A DNA stretch of 64,000 nt from Oscillospiraceae bacterium (GCA_902774015.1 CACYHB010000001.1:316587-380586); one strand, 5' to 3'; counted from the first letter of the stretch, positions 29,563-38,556 are shown. Notes: generated by a model from the sequence alone, not told the origin. Numbers and translations are program-made.

Positions 29563-30504
29563 ATGCCAAGTTTTCAGGATTTTTATTTCGATTCCAGCAC
29601 CGGCAAAAACCGCATCCACGCCCGTAAATGTCTCCCGGACGGGCAGCCCAGGGCTGTGATCCAGATCGAGCACGGCATCGCAGAACACATCAACCGTTAT
29701 GACGATTTTGCGCGCTTCCTTGCCGAAAACGGCTTTGTCGTGGTTGGCGACGATCATCTGGGCCACGGCCAGAGCATCGGAGATCCCGCGGAGATCGGCT
29801 TCTTCGCCGATGACAACGGCTGGGACTACGTGGTGCGGGATATGGACACGCTGCGTGATCTGATGCACAGGGAGTATCCCGATCTGCCCTATATCTTCTT
29901 CGGCCACAGCATGGGCAGCTTCCTCACGCGGACCTATCTCTGCCGCCACCCGGACAAATATGACGCCGCCATCATCAGCGGCACAGGGCAGCAGAGCAAG
30001 GCGCTGGTGTTCGCGGGCTATGCAGCGGCCCAGTTCATGACGAAGCGTCAGGGTCCCCGAGCGGACGGGAAGCAGCTCAACGACATGGCTTTCGGCTCCT
30101 ACTGCAAGCGCATCCCGAATCCTCGTACGCCTTTTGACTGGCTGAGCCGGGATGAGGAGAACGTCGACAAATACATTGCCGATCCTCTCTGCGGCTTTGT
30201 GGCCAAAGTGAGCCTGTACCGCGACATGATGCGCGGCATCCGCTACATCGCCGACCAGAAAAACGTGGACAAGATGAACAAGGACGCGCCTATCTACTTC
30301 ATGTCCGGTGAGGAGGACCCGGTGGGCGATTACGGCGCAGGCGTTGAGAAAGCCTATAAGGCGTTCTGCAATGCGGGTGTAAAGGACGTGATGATCCGCC
30401 TCTACCCCGGCGGCAGACACGAGATGCTCAACGAAATCAACCGCCAGGACGTCTACCGCGACATTCTCAACTGGCTCAACGACAAGATGAAAAAGCTCGC
30501 CTGA
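29563..30504 (+). CDS. Alpha/beta hydrolase, monoacylglycerol-lipase-like
   Basis: 313 residues from ATG at 29563 (MPSFQDFYFD), with AAAGGAG upstream; an ATG at 29545 overlaps that site. Serine hydrolase of the Hydrolase_4 group: HGIAEHINRYDDFARFLAENGF, then the nucleophile elbow GHSMGS, catalytic Asp in GEEDPVGDYG and His in GGRHEMLNE. No signal peptide, so cytosolic. Substrate unknown; lysophospholipid or monoacylglycerol esters are typical. Single gene with its own terminator. Confidence 0.88.
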   Translation: MPSFQDFYFDSSTGKNRIHARKCLPDGQPRAVIQIEHGIAEHINRYDDFARFLAENGFVVVGDDHLGHGQSIGDPAEIGFFADDNGWDYVVRDMDTLRDLMHREYPDLPYIFFGHSMGSFLTRTYLCRHPDKYDAAIISGTGQQSKALVFAGYAAAQFMTKRQGPRADGKQLNDMAFGSYCKRIPNPRTPFDWLSRDEENVDKYIADPLCGFVAKVSLYRDMMRGIRYIADQKNVDKMNKDAPIYFMSGEEDPVGDYGAGVEKAYKAFCNAGVKDVMIRLYPGGRHEMLNEINRQDVYRDILNWLNDKMKKLA

Positions 30505-30528
30505 GGCGGGCAGCGATCCTTAAACAAG

Positions 30529-30573
30529 GCGCCCCTGCTCCTCCCTATGTCGGGAAGAGCAGGGGCGCTTTCA
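30529..30573 (+). terminator. Terminator after the alpha/beta hydrolase
   Basis: GCGCCCCTGCTC and GAGCAGGGGCGC (30529-30568) with extra pairing in the loop, followed by TTTC. Confidence 0.85.
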
Positions 30574-30594
30574 CGTTTTCGAAAGAAGCGTGAC

Positions 30595-30686
30595 GCATCT
30601 GTCTGACCGCTCATAAATTCTGGTCTGCGTATCTCAAGACCCATTTCTCTTTCCTCTTGCGGAAAGAGAAACGGTTCTTGTACTCC
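30595..30686 (+). repeat. 92-base arm of the repeat, copy A
   Basis: Its reverse complement matches 39642-39733 at 83 of 92 positions by my count, with the first 53 bases identical. Carries an eleven-pair pyrimidine/purine hairpin. Confidence 0.85.
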
Positions 30687-30922
30687 AAAGAGAAAGACAA
30701 CAAGGGGAAGTGTCCCCTTGCCCCCTCGCAGATAAGGGGAACCCAAGGGAGGAACCAGGGTCGCCGCTAAAGCAGATACTCGTAGAGGCTCACCCCGCAT
30801 ACCGCTGCCGCTCCCCGGTACTTCTGACGCAGCGTGCCGCACGCTCCGAGCTGCGGCTCGCCAAGCGGATTGTTTCGGGCCATCGGGGACGCCGGCCCCT
30901 ACAAGCGTGACTATTGAGCGTC

Positions 30923-31070
30923 GAGCCGCCCAGTGGTGCTTTTGCGTGCCCCGATCTGCACAGCATAGCGGCATCGGACACCCGGGCGCACCGAGCATAC
31001 CACCATTCGGACGGCGGCGATCCGCGATCAGACCTTGTGTCGCCAACTTGAACAAGCGCTCTTTTCTTTC
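30923..31070 (+). repeat. Core of the repeat, copy A
   Basis: Matches 39381-39528 in the same orientation, including a run of 42 identical bases (31003-31044 against 39461-39502). Confidence 0.85.
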
Positions 31071-31200
31071 TTACACCTGGCGCGGCGCGTTCTTTCTTTT
31101 CTCAAGAAGAAAAGAAAGAATGGGGGGCGCAAAAGCAAGACGCCAGTCCGTCGGGGATCGCCGCCCATACGGCAGAATACTATCACACACACAAAGGCAG

Positions 31201-31230
31201 ACCGCCCTTCCGTGAACCCGGGAGGGCGGT
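31201..31230 (-). terminator. Hairpin after the SpoIIE-type gene
   Basis: ACCGCCCT and AGGGCGGT around a long loop, eighteen bases after the stop codon on the minus strand. No long T-run follows, so termination is only likely. Confidence 0.55.
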
Positions 31231-31248
31231 CGAACTGTTTTTGGCCTA

Positions 31249-33342
31249 TCAGAACTTTTTGATCAGCGTCAAAAGATTCTGTCCGTGGCGGTATTCGTAG
31301 TCCATGGCATCCATGGTTTTCTTCACCATGAAGATGCCGAGGCCTCCGATGGCGCGCTCCTCTGCCGTGAGCGTCACGTCAGGATCCTCTTTCTCCAGCG
31401 GGTTGTAAGGCATGCCGCTGTCGGAAAAGCTGATATGGGCGCACGGCGGCTCGCCCACCACGTCCACGCCGATGACGGCGTTGCCCACGTCGGGCGCATA
31501 CGCATAGTTTGCGATGTTGACGAAAATCTCCTCAACCGCCACGTCGATCTGCATCTGCGTCTTGAGCGGGCAGTCCGCGGCCTCCAGGATCCCGTCCACA
31601 AAGGCCAGGACCTCGTCCAGATTGTCAACAGTCGCCTGAATTGTCAGTTTTTTCATAGACTCACCCCGATAGCGCAGGCATAGCATCGTAATGTCGTCAA
31701 ACTGCGGTGCGTCGCCGACGAAAAGATCGATTTCCTTCTTCAGGTTGTCCAGAATCTCTTTCGGGTTCCCCGACGGATATTTGTTAAGCGCGTCCAGCAG
31801 ACGCTGCTCGCCGAACAGGACGTTTCTGTTGTCCGTGGCTTCGGTCACACCGTCTGTATACAAAAACAGCACATCGCCCTCGTCCAGCACAAACTCGTAT
31901 TCCTTGTAGCGCATCCCGTCCATACCGCCGAGTACAAAGCCGTGCCTGTCTCTGAACAGTTCGTATTGCCCGCCGCTGCGGCGGATCACGGGATACTCGT
32001 GTCCGGCGTTCGCGGCGCGCATCCGGCCGGTGGAAATCTCCAGAATACCCAGCCAGGTGGTAACGAACATCTCCGCCTTGTTGCTCAGGCAGATCTGATG
32101 GTTCACCCGTTCCAGGATCTTGGCAGGAGAATCCGGGTTCATCAGCGCGTAATTATTTATAAGGATCTTCGAGGCCATCATAAAGAGCGCCGCAGGGACG
32201 CCTTTGCCGGAGACGTCCGCCATGACGAGGGCCAGATGATCGTCGTCGATGAGGAAGAAATCATAGAAGTCGCCACCAACCTCCTTGGCCGTGTGCATGG
32301 TGGCGTAGATATCGAACTCCGAGCGGCCGGGGAAGGGCGGAAAGATTGAGGGCAGCATCCCCTCCTGGATTTGGCTCGCTATCCCGAGCTCGGCGCCGAT
32401 ACGCTCCTTTTCGGCGGTGATGCGCGTGAGGTTTTCCTCATAGCTGTTGAGCTCGTGCTCCATGTCCGCCATGATAAGGCTCAGGTTCTCCACCTCGTCG
32501 CCGGTGCTGATGTTCAACTCATCAAAATGGGTCAGATCACGCATGCCTGCGCGGCGGCTTTCGATATAGGCCTCGGCTGCGGCTGTGATCTTGTTGATAG
32601 GCGCGACGACGGTCTTTTTCAGGTGCTGAACCGACACATAGCCCAGGATCAGGGCCACAACGGCCAGCAGCAGCACGTACTGCCACAGAAAGCCGACGGT
32701 GCTTTTGATCTCATCCGTCACCAGCAGATTGCAGATCAAGTAGCCCGCCAGTTCCCCCGACTCGCCGAGGATGGGGGCCGCGGCAGAGCAGGCATATTCT
32801 CCGTCGGTCTGCTTAAGGATCACGGCGTTGGGACGCCCGTCCTTCATGGCGTAGGAATCAAGATGGGCCTTGTCCAGCAGGATGGTCTTGCCGGGAGCAT
32901 AGGCAGCCATGTATGCGTCGGAATTAGCGAGGAAAACAAGATAGTCCTCGTCCGCATCGGTTACGCCGATCAGCACGGCTGTGAGCCGGTTTGCCGTTCG
33001 GATCGCATGCAGGCTTTCATGCAGGGCCTCATAGCGCTCATCCAGCAGCGCCTCGCTCTTCTCCGGAGCCGATGCCGGGTCTGCCTGCCAGAAGGCCATG
33101 ATTTCGCTTGAGAGATAGGCGACCTCTTCCCTGTCCACCAGCTCAGCCGCGGTGAGAGCCACGTCGCTGAGCTTATCCTTATAGTGATTGTTGATCTCCT
33201 TAACATAGAGCGTATAGCCGAAACCGATTGCCGCAATGCTCAGGATCAGCGACAGAATCAGGATCGCGTGAAAGGATCTGGCGGCAAGGGAATAATGCTG
33301 CCGCTCCAGGGAACTCATTTCCCGTACACTTTTAGATGGCAT
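31249..33342 (-). CDS. Membrane SpoIIE/RsbU phosphatase fused to an anti-sigma kinase domain
   Basis: 697 residues from ATG at 33342 (GGAGGACTGACT upstream). Two membrane helices (about 25-47 and 219-237) flank an outer sensor region; then a HAMP-like linker, a PP2C-type phosphatase (GGDFYDFF about 356, ADVSGKGVPAA about 375, DGVTEA about 497, DDIT about 549) and a C-terminal GHKL kinase (VEEIFVNIANYA about 603, DSGMPYN about 641, GGLGIFMVKK about 666). Phosphatase and kinase of a partner-switch in one chain; the STAS substrate is the next gene upstream. Met563 has GGGGTGAG before it and may be an internal start. Confidence 0.92.
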   Translation of the reverse strand: MPSKSVREMSSLERQHYSLAARSFHAILILSLILSIAAIGFGYTLYVKEINNHYKDKLSDVALTAAELVDREEVAYLSSEIMAFWQADPASAPEKSEALLDERYEALHESLHAIRTANRLTAVLIGVTDADEDYLVFLANSDAYMAAYAPGKTILLDKAHLDSYAMKDGRPNAVILKQTDGEYACSAAAPILGESGELAGYLICNLLVTDEIKSTVGFLWQYVLLLAVVALILGYVSVQHLKKTVVAPINKITAAAEAYIESRRAGMRDLTHFDELNISTGDEVENLSLIMADMEHELNSYEENLTRITAEKERIGAELGIASQIQEGMLPSIFPPFPGRSEFDIYATMHTAKEVGGDFYDFFLIDDDHLALVMADVSGKGVPAALFMMASKILINNYALMNPDSPAKILERVNHQICLSNKAEMFVTTWLGILEISTGRMRAANAGHEYPVIRRSGGQYELFRDRHGFVLGGMDGMRYKEYEFVLDEGDVLFLYTDGVTEATDNRNVLFGEQRLLDALNKYPSGNPKEILDNLKKEIDLFVGDAPQFDDITMLCLRYRGESMKKLTIQATVDNLDEVLAFVDGILEAADCPLKTQMQIDVAVEEIFVNIANYAYAPDVGNAVIGVDVVGEPPCAHISFSDSGMPYNPLEKEDPDVTLTAEERAIGGLGIFMVKKTMDAMDYEYRHGQNLLTLIKKF

Positions 33343-33388
33343 AGTCAGTCCTCCGCTCCTTTCCGGCGCGGCGAAAACGCACGGGGAA

Positions 33389-33688
33389 TCACTCGATGGT
33401 CAGAATATCGCTGAAGCCGGTGACGTCGAAAATCTCACGGATCACGTCGTTGACACCGGTGAGCTTCATGCTGCCCTGCTTGTTCATGATCTTCTGAGCG
33501 CTGAGGAGTACGCGAAGGCCTGCCGAGGAGATGTACTCCAGACCCGAGAAGTCCATCAGCAGTTCGCTGACGCCGCCGATGGAGCTTTTCAGGTCCTCCT
33601 CAAGCTGCGGTGCGGTAGAGGTATCGAGCCTGCCCTCCAGGGCGACTGTGAGCTTGCTGCCGTCAAGCGTTTTTTTGATGTTCAGCAT
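33389..33688 (-). CDS. STAS-domain anti-anti-sigma factor
   Basis: 99 residues from ATG at 33688 (MLNIKKTLDGSKL), with AGGGAGGA upstream. SpoIIAA/RsbV-like: ALEGRLDTSTAPQLEEDL then DFSGLEYISSAGLRVLL, where the Ser after YI is the usual phosphorylation site. Expected to be dephosphorylated by the SpoIIE domain and phosphorylated by the kinase domain of the following gene; 46 bases separate them. No sigma factor gene is nearby, so the output is unknown. Confidence 0.92.
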   Translation of the reverse strand: MLNIKKTLDGSKLTVALEGRLDTSTAPQLEEDLKSSIGGVSELLMDFSGLEYISSAGLRVLLSAQKIMNKQGSMKLTGVNDVIREIFDVTGFSDILTIE

Positions 33689-34058
33689 AAGTATTCCTCC
33701 CTGTATGTTATTCATTCTAAAACTATGGAAAAAGGGCAAAAGACCGGGCTCCGGGCGCATATGTGCCCGCGCCGGTGCGGGCCTCTGCTCTTTCTGTTGA
33801 TTTTAGCACAAAAAAAACCGTTTGCATAGTCCAAGTTTGTCATTTCAGAAAAGGAATCTGCCGTCTTCTTTTTTCTTATGCTTTCGGTGCTTACGCAGCG
33901 CTGCAGAGCTTAAGCGGCCTTATTGTGGAATCTTTCCAAAGGGTTTGCCTTTAGACGTCATTCATTTTTGATATGTTTCTTTGATTTAGTATTTTACAAA
34001 CAGGCGAAGATGTAGTATAGTACTTGCGTAAAAAATCTATACATAGAGGTGTATCAAC
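33689..34058. other. Divergent intergenic region between the STAS gene and the CofE-like gene
   Basis: 370 bases. Left part is the STAS leader with short GC hairpins (about 33749-33784) and no clear promoter; right part holds the promoter at 33993-34021. The middle is AT-richer and shows nothing I can name. Confidence 0.5.
33993..34021 (+). promoter_or_regulatory. Promoter of the CofE-like gene
   Basis: TTTACA (33993-33998), 17-base spacer, TATAGT (34016-34021); start expected near 34028, followed by AGAGGTG before the ATG. Confidence 0.75.
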
Positions 34059-35249
34059 ATGAGCCGTATGGTAGGTACTGTTTCCCGCGGGATCCGCGCA
34101 CCCATCATCCGCGAGGGCGACGATCTGAAGGCAATCGTGACCGAGTGCGTTCTGGAAGCCTCCCGGCAGGAGGGCTTTGAGATCCGTGACAGAGACGTTG
34201 TCGCCATGACCGAGGCCATCGTGGCCCGCGCCCAGGGCAACTACGCTACAGTGGACGATATTGCCGCCGACGTGAGCGCCAAGCTTGGCGACACTGTGGG
34301 CGTCATCTTCCCTATCCTCAGCCGCAACCGTTTTGCCATCTGCCTGCGCGGGATCGCCAAGGGCTGCAAGAAGGTCGTGCTGATGCTTTCCTACCCCTCC
34401 GACGAGGTTGGCAATCACCTGATCGACTGGGAGAGCATGGATAAGCAGGGCGTGGACCCCTACCGCGACGTTCTGAGTCTGGATAAATACCGGGAACTCT
34501 TCGGTTACCGGAAGCATCGCTTCACCGGCGTGGATTACGTGGAGTACTACTCCGATCTCATCAGAGAATGCGGCGCCGAGGTGGAGGTCATCTTCGCCAA
34601 CGATCCGCGCGAGATCCTCAAGTATACCAAGGACGTCATCCACTGCGACATCCACACCCGTGTGCGTACCAGCAGACTGCTGAAGGCTGCCGGCGGCGAG
34701 AGAATCTACGGGCTGGATGAAATCATGACCGCACCGGTCAACGGCAGCGGTTACAACGAAAAGTACGGCCTGCTTGGCTCCAACAAGGCCACTGAGGACA
34801 AGGTAAAGCTCTTCCCCCGTGACTGCCAGGAGCTGGTCGTTGCCATCCAGGAGGAGCTGCTGAAGAGAACCGGCAAGCGCGTTGAAGTCATGGTCTACGG
34901 CGACGGTGCCTTCAAAGACCCCATAGGCAAAATCTGGGAGCTGGCCGACCCCGTTGTCTCCCCCGCCTACACCGCAGGTCTGGAGGGAACGCCCAACGAG
35001 CTGAAGCTCAAGTATCTGGCCGACAACGATTTTGCCGATCTGTCCGGCGAGGCGCTGCGCGAAGCGATCAAGGGCGAGATTCAGAAGAAAGACAGCGACC
35101 TTGTGGGCCAGATGGTCTCCGAGGGCACCACGCCCCGCAGACTCACCGACCTGATCGGTTCCCTCTGCGACCTGACCTCCGGCTCCGGCGACAAGGGCAC
35201 GCCTATCGTTTTCATTCAGGGCTACTTTGACAACTACACCGCGGAATAA
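34059..35249 (+). CDS. Coenzyme F420-0:L-glutamate ligase family protein
   Basis: 396 residues. GTVSRGIRAPIIREGDDL at the N terminus and VVAMTEAIVARAQGNY match the CofE/F420_ligase fold, here in a longer single-domain form with GSNKATEDKVKLFPRD and a C-terminal TSGSGDKGTPIVFIQGYFDNY. True CofE adds glutamate to F420-0 in actinobacteria and archaea. Clostridia are not known to make F420, so the actual amide-bond product is open. Own promoter and strong terminator: a single-gene unit. Confidence 0.85.
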   Translation: MSRMVGTVSRGIRAPIIREGDDLKAIVTECVLEASRQEGFEIRDRDVVAMTEAIVARAQGNYATVDDIAADVSAKLGDTVGVIFPILSRNRFAICLRGIAKGCKKVVLMLSYPSDEVGNHLIDWESMDKQGVDPYRDVLSLDKYRELFGYRKHRFTGVDYVEYYSDLIRECGAEVEVIFANDPREILKYTKDVIHCDIHTRVRTSRLLKAAGGERIYGLDEIMTAPVNGSGYNEKYGLLGSNKATEDKVKLFPRDCQELVVAIQEELLKRTGKRVEVMVYGDGAFKDPIGKIWELADPVVSPAYTAGLEGTPNELKLKYLADNDFADLSGEALREAIKGEIQKKDSDLVGQMVSEGTTPRRLTDLIGSLCDLTSGSGDKGTPIVFIQGYFDNYTAE

Positions 35250-35254
35250 AGCCA

Positions 35255-35292
35255 ACGGGGATGCGCATAACGCATCCCCGTCAAGTTTTTTA
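35255..35292 (+). terminator. Terminator after the CofE-like gene
   Basis: ACGGGGATGCG and CGCATCCCCGT with a five-base loop (35255-35281), followed by TTTTTT within ten bases. Confidence 0.88.
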
Positions 35293-35630
35293 CAAAGATT
35301 TAACAGGTCGTTCACCGTTTCTTCAGCATTCTTCGCAGAGTCTGTGGTAATATTATGTTAACAGAAAGAGACAGGTGAACTCCGATGGTGACACTTTCCG
35401 ATGCCGCGGCATGGCTGCGGATAGGCCTACGGACTGCGTCGGGGGGATTCGAATACTTACTTGAGCGTGGTCCAAACGGCGGGCCGCGCTCAAGACCATT
35501 TTGCAGAAAAAACTTGCCGCCCTGCCGCGGCGCCATTTTTCCGTCCGGTTGATGCTGCACGGAATCCTTCTTGCTTTTCCCAATCAGATTCGTTATAATT
35601 CTCTGAGAATAATACAAAAGGAGATACTCT
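35293..35630. other. Intergenic region before the aminopeptidase
   Basis: About 340 bases. It contains a strong hairpin (CTTGAGCG/CGCTCAAG, 35460-35494, inner GGTCC/GGGCC), a 55-codon open frame (35385-35552) with AGGTGA upstream, and the aminopeptidase promoter at 35571-35599. I do not call the small frame a gene. Confidence 0.5.
35571..35599 (+). promoter_or_regulatory. Promoter of the M29 aminopeptidase
   Basis: TTGCTT (35571-35576), 17-base spacer, TATAAT (35594-35599). Confidence 0.8.
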
Positions 35631-36854
35631 GTGAAAAAATCAAAACTGCGCGCCTATGCGCGCCTGATCGCCCGTGCTGGCATCAATGTTCAGAAAGGTC
35701 AGGAGGTCCTGATCCGGGCCGGCCTGGACCAACCGGAATTCGTCAGGATGCTCGTGGAGGAGTGCTACCGCGCCAAGGCAAAAAAGGTTCGCGTAGAATG
35801 GGACTATGATCCGTTGACAAAGCTGGATTACCGCTATTGTTCCCTGAGCACTCTCTCAACCGTTGAGGACTGGGAAAAGGCGAAGCTGGAACACCGCGCC
35901 GAGGCGCTGCCCTGCTGTGTTTTTCTGGATTCCTTTGATCCCGACGGTCTGAAGGGCATCAATCAGGAGAAAATGGCGAAGGTGGAGAAGAAGCGCTGGC
36001 CCATAGTAAAACCGATCTTTGACAGCATGGAAAACAAATACCCCTGGTGCGTCGCCGCCGTTCCCGGCGCAGCCTGGGCCAAGAAAGTATTCCCCGAGCT
36101 GCCGAAGGGAAAGGCCATGGAAAAGCTGTGGGAAGCCATCCTTCAAACTTCCCGCGTCACTGAGGACCCCGTCGCCGAATGGGAAGCGCACAATGCCGAA
36201 CTGGAGAAACGCTGCGATTACCTTAACTCGCTTGGCATCGATCATCTGCACTACATTGCCAGCAACGGCACGGATCTGACCGTTGGCATGATCCCCGAGG
36301 CCGTCTTTATGGGCGGCGGAGACCGTACGCTCAGCGGCCAGTTTTTCAACCCCAACATCCCCACGGAGGAATGCTTCACCACCCCGATGCGCGGCAGAGC
36401 CGAGGGCATTGTCTATGCTACCAAGCCGCTGTCCTACTCGGGCGAGCTGATCGAGAACTTTTCCATCCGCTTTGAAAACGGCAGGGCTGTCGAGGTGCAT
36501 GCCGAGAAAAACCAGGCTTTGCTGGAGAAGATGATCTCCATGGACGATGGCGCCGCGTACTTGGGCGAGTGCGCGCTGGTGCCGGTGGATTCCCCTATCT
36601 CCGCATCCGGGCTGTTGTTTTACAACACCCTGTTTGACGAAAACGCCGCCTGTCATCTCGCGCTCGGAATGGGTTTTTCAAACACGATCCGGGGCTACGA
36701 GGACAAGACGCTGGAGGAGTGTCGTAAGCTGGGCGTAAACGACTCCATGATCCACGTAGATTTCATGATCGGCTATGAGGGGCTTGATATCGACGCCGTC
36801 TGCCGTGACGGGAAGATCGTCCCCATCTTTCGCGGCGGAAACTGGGCCTTCTGA
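35631..36854 (+). CDS. M29 family aminopeptidase
   Basis: 407 residues, GTG start at 35631 with GGAG upstream. AmpS/PepS-like dinuclear metallopeptidase: ARAGINVQKGQEVLIRA at the N terminus, the metal ligands in FMGGGDRTLSGQFFNPNIPTEECFTTP (split FNPNIPTEECFTTP), and C-terminal ACHLALGMGFSN and HVDFMIG. Cytosolic, releases N-terminal residues from peptides. Single gene with a terminator shared with obg. Confidence 0.92.
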   Translation: MKKSKLRAYARLIARAGINVQKGQEVLIRAGLDQPEFVRMLVEECYRAKAKKVRVEWDYDPLTKLDYRYCSLSTLSTVEDWEKAKLEHRAEALPCCVFLDSFDPDGLKGINQEKMAKVEKKRWPIVKPIFDSMENKYPWCVAAVPGAAWAKKVFPELPKGKAMEKLWEAILQTSRVTEDPVAEWEAHNAELEKRCDYLNSLGIDHLHYIASNGTDLTVGMIPEAVFMGGGDRTLSGQFFNPNIPTEECFTTPMRGRAEGIVYATKPLSYSGELIENFSIRFENGRAVEVHAEKNQALLEKMISMDDGAAYLGECALVPVDSPISASGLLFYNTLFDENAACHLALGMGFSNTIRGYEDKTLEECRKLGVNDSMIHVDFMIGYEGLDIDAVCRDGKIVPIFRGGNWAF

Positions 36855-36875
36855 AATACTCATTTCCATAAAGGG

Positions 36876-36903
36876 ATGCCCCCGGCTTTCGCCGGGGGCA
36901 TTT
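36876..36903. terminator. Bidirectional terminator between the aminopeptidase and obg
   Basis: ATGCCCCCGGC and GCCGGGGGCAT around TTTC. Serves the two convergent genes. Confidence 0.8.
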
Positions 36904-36907
36904 CTGA

Positions 36908-38191
36908 TCAATCTTTATATTCGAACATCAGATCGTACATGCTGACGGTGTCGCCGTCCTTGACCCCCATCTGCTCCATGCGCTCGAACACGCCTGCCTC
37001 GCGCAGAATGCGGTCAAAGTACATACGGCTCTCATAGTCTGAGAAGTTCACCGTGGCAACAAGCCGCTGCAGCCACGGACCCTCTACGATCCACATGTCG
37101 TCGTCGTGGACAATGCTCAGCTCCTCGGAGGTGTCCACCACCGGCTCGGGCGGCACGTAGTCCGCCTCAAAGTACCGCAGCGGCGGCAGCTCCTTAAGCT
37201 CCCTGGCGCACTCCTGCACCAGCGCCCGCGTCCCCTCGTGAGTCACGGCGCTCATGGTGAAGAAGCGGTAGCCCTGCGCTTCCACGTGGGCTTTCAGCTT
37301 CTCAATGTTCTCCCGGTCTTCTCCGAGCAGGTCACATTTGTTGGCGACGACCAACTGCCTGCGCTCCGCAAGCTCCGGGCTGTACTCCCGCAGTTCCGCG
37401 TTAATGGCCTCAAAGTCCTCTATGGGGTCACGACCCTCGCTGCCGGACACGTCCACCAGATGCAGCAGAAGTCGGCAGCGGTCGATATGCCGCAGGAAAT
37501 CATGCCCCAGACCCGCACCCTCAGAAGCGCCCTCAATGATGCCGGGGATATCCGCCATCACAAAGGAGCTGCCCTCGTCCACGTATACAACGCCCAGATT
37601 GGGGAACAGGGTGGTGAAGTGGTAGTTTGCGATCTTGGGGTGGGCCTTGCTCACCACGGAGAGCAGCGTGGACTTGCCCACGTTGGGAAATCCAACAAGG
37701 CCCACGTCTGCCAGCAGCTTCAGCTCCAGCGTGACGTCGTGACTCTCGCCGGGCAGCCCGGGCTTGGCAAAGCGCGGCACCTGGCGGGTGGGGGTGGCAA
37801 AGTGCATGTTTCCCCAGCCGCCCCTGCCGCCTCTGGCCGCGACCCAGTTTTCTCCGTCTGACATGTCGTGCATGATGCCGCCGGTCTCCGTGTCCCGTAC
37901 CAATGTGCCGCGAGGCACCTTGACGTAAAGGGTCTCCCCGTCCTTGCCGTAGCAGCGCTTACCCATGCCGTTCTGGCCGTTGCCGGCGACGTACTTGCGC
38001 TTATAGCGAAAATCCATCAGCGTGGACATATTGTCGTCCACAACGAAGACCACGTCGCCGCCGCGCCCGCCGTCTCCCCCGTCGGGGCCGCCGGCTGCGA
38101 TATACTTTTCTCTGTGAAACGCCACTGCACCGTCCCCACCCTTGCCGGCGTGGATGCTGATGCGGGCTTTGTCAACAAATGAGGATGCCAT
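36908..38191 (-). CDS. obg: GTPase Obg
   Basis: 427 residues from ATG at 38191 (MASSFVDKARISIHAGKGG), with GGGAGG upstream. Glycine-rich Obg domain (about 1-158), G domain with GFPNVGKSTLLS, DIPGIIEGAS and NKCDLL, and a C-terminal OCT domain (about 345-427). Ribosome assembly and stress GTPase. Follows rplU and rpmA with a hairpin between, the usual order. Confidence 0.96.
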   Translation of the reverse strand: MASSFVDKARISIHAGKGGDGAVAFHREKYIAAGGPDGGDGGRGGDVVFVVDDNMSTLMDFRYKRKYVAGNGQNGMGKRCYGKDGETLYVKVPRGTLVRDTETGGIMHDMSDGENWVAARGGRGGWGNMHFATPTRQVPRFAKPGLPGESHDVTLELKLLADVGLVGFPNVGKSTLLSVVSKAHPKIANYHFTTLFPNLGVVYVDEGSSFVMADIPGIIEGASEGAGLGHDFLRHIDRCRLLLHLVDVSGSEGRDPIEDFEAINAELREYSPELAERRQLVVANKCDLLGEDRENIEKLKAHVEAQGYRFFTMSAVTHEGTRALVQECARELKELPPLRYFEADYVPPEPVVDTSEELSIVHDDDMWIVEGPWLQRLVATVNFSDYESRMYFDRILREAGVFERMEQMGVKDGDTVSMYDLMFEYKD

Positions 38192-38214
38192 GCGAGTACC
38201 TCCCTCGAATAAGC

Positions 38215-38244
38215 AAAAGGCCGGACGCTTGTCCGGCCTTTTTT
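38215..38244 (-). terminator. Hairpin between rpmA and obg
   Basis: AAAAGGCCGGAC and GTCCGGCCTTTT around GCTT. On the minus strand it follows rpmA by ten bases and ends in TTTT, so it should lower obg expression relative to the ribosomal genes. Confidence 0.8.
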
Positions 38245-38251
38245 CGTGCAA

Positions 38252-38515
38252 TTACTGAGCGATCTCTTCGTAAACAGAGACCTTCTTGCGCTCCTTGCCC
38301 ATGCGCTCGAACTTCACAGTGCCGTCCACGAGGGCGAACAGCGTGTCGTCCTTGCCCTTGCCCACGTTGGTGCCCGGGTGGATCTTGGTTCCGCGCTGTC
38401 TGACAAGGATGTTGCCGGCCAGAACGAACTGACCGTCGGCTCTCTTGGCGCCAAGACGCTTGGACTCGGAGTCACGGCCGTTCTTGGTAGAACCCATACC
38501 TTTTTTATGTGCCAT
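38252..38515 (-). CDS. rpmA: 50S ribosomal protein L27
   Basis: 87 residues, [19 protein letters not shown]. The flexible N terminus reaches the peptidyl transferase centre. Many Firmicutes carry a nine- or ten-residue extension (ending FF before the Ala) that the protease Prp removes; this one has none, and no prp gene lies between rplU and rpmA (41 bases apart). So this L27 is made in mature form. Confidence 0.97.
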   Translation of the reverse strand: MAHKKGMGSTKNGRDSESKRLGAKRADGQFVLAGNILVRQRGTKIHPGTNVGKGKDDTLFALVDGTVKFERMGKERKKVSVYEEIAQ

Positions 38516-38556
38516 TTAGGTTACACCTCCATTAGTCAAAATCAGTTGCGGAAGAA

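Larger units (their letters stand above)
30574..31200. repeat. Intergenic repeat element, copy A
   Basis: About 630 bases without a credible gene. It contains a hairpin (TTTCTCTTTCC/GGAAAGAGAAA) in a 92-base arm at 30595-30686; a GC-rich middle with a GGGCC/GGCCC hairpin near 30877-30899; a core at 30923-31070; and a second hairpin of the TTCTTTCTTTTC type at 31090-31120. Arm and core recur near 39,000-39,735. Open frames across it are compositional. Confidence 0.75.

Noticed and set aside
30453..31055. 200-codon minus-strand frame across repeat copy A
   Set aside because: Spans a terminator and a repeat with hairpins; the frame is not kept in copy B, and the peptide is Arg/Gly/Pro-rich without a domain.
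33951..35315. A 454-codon minus-strand frame opposite the CofE-like gene
   Set aside because: Antisense shadow; the plus-strand gene has promoter, ribosome site and terminator.
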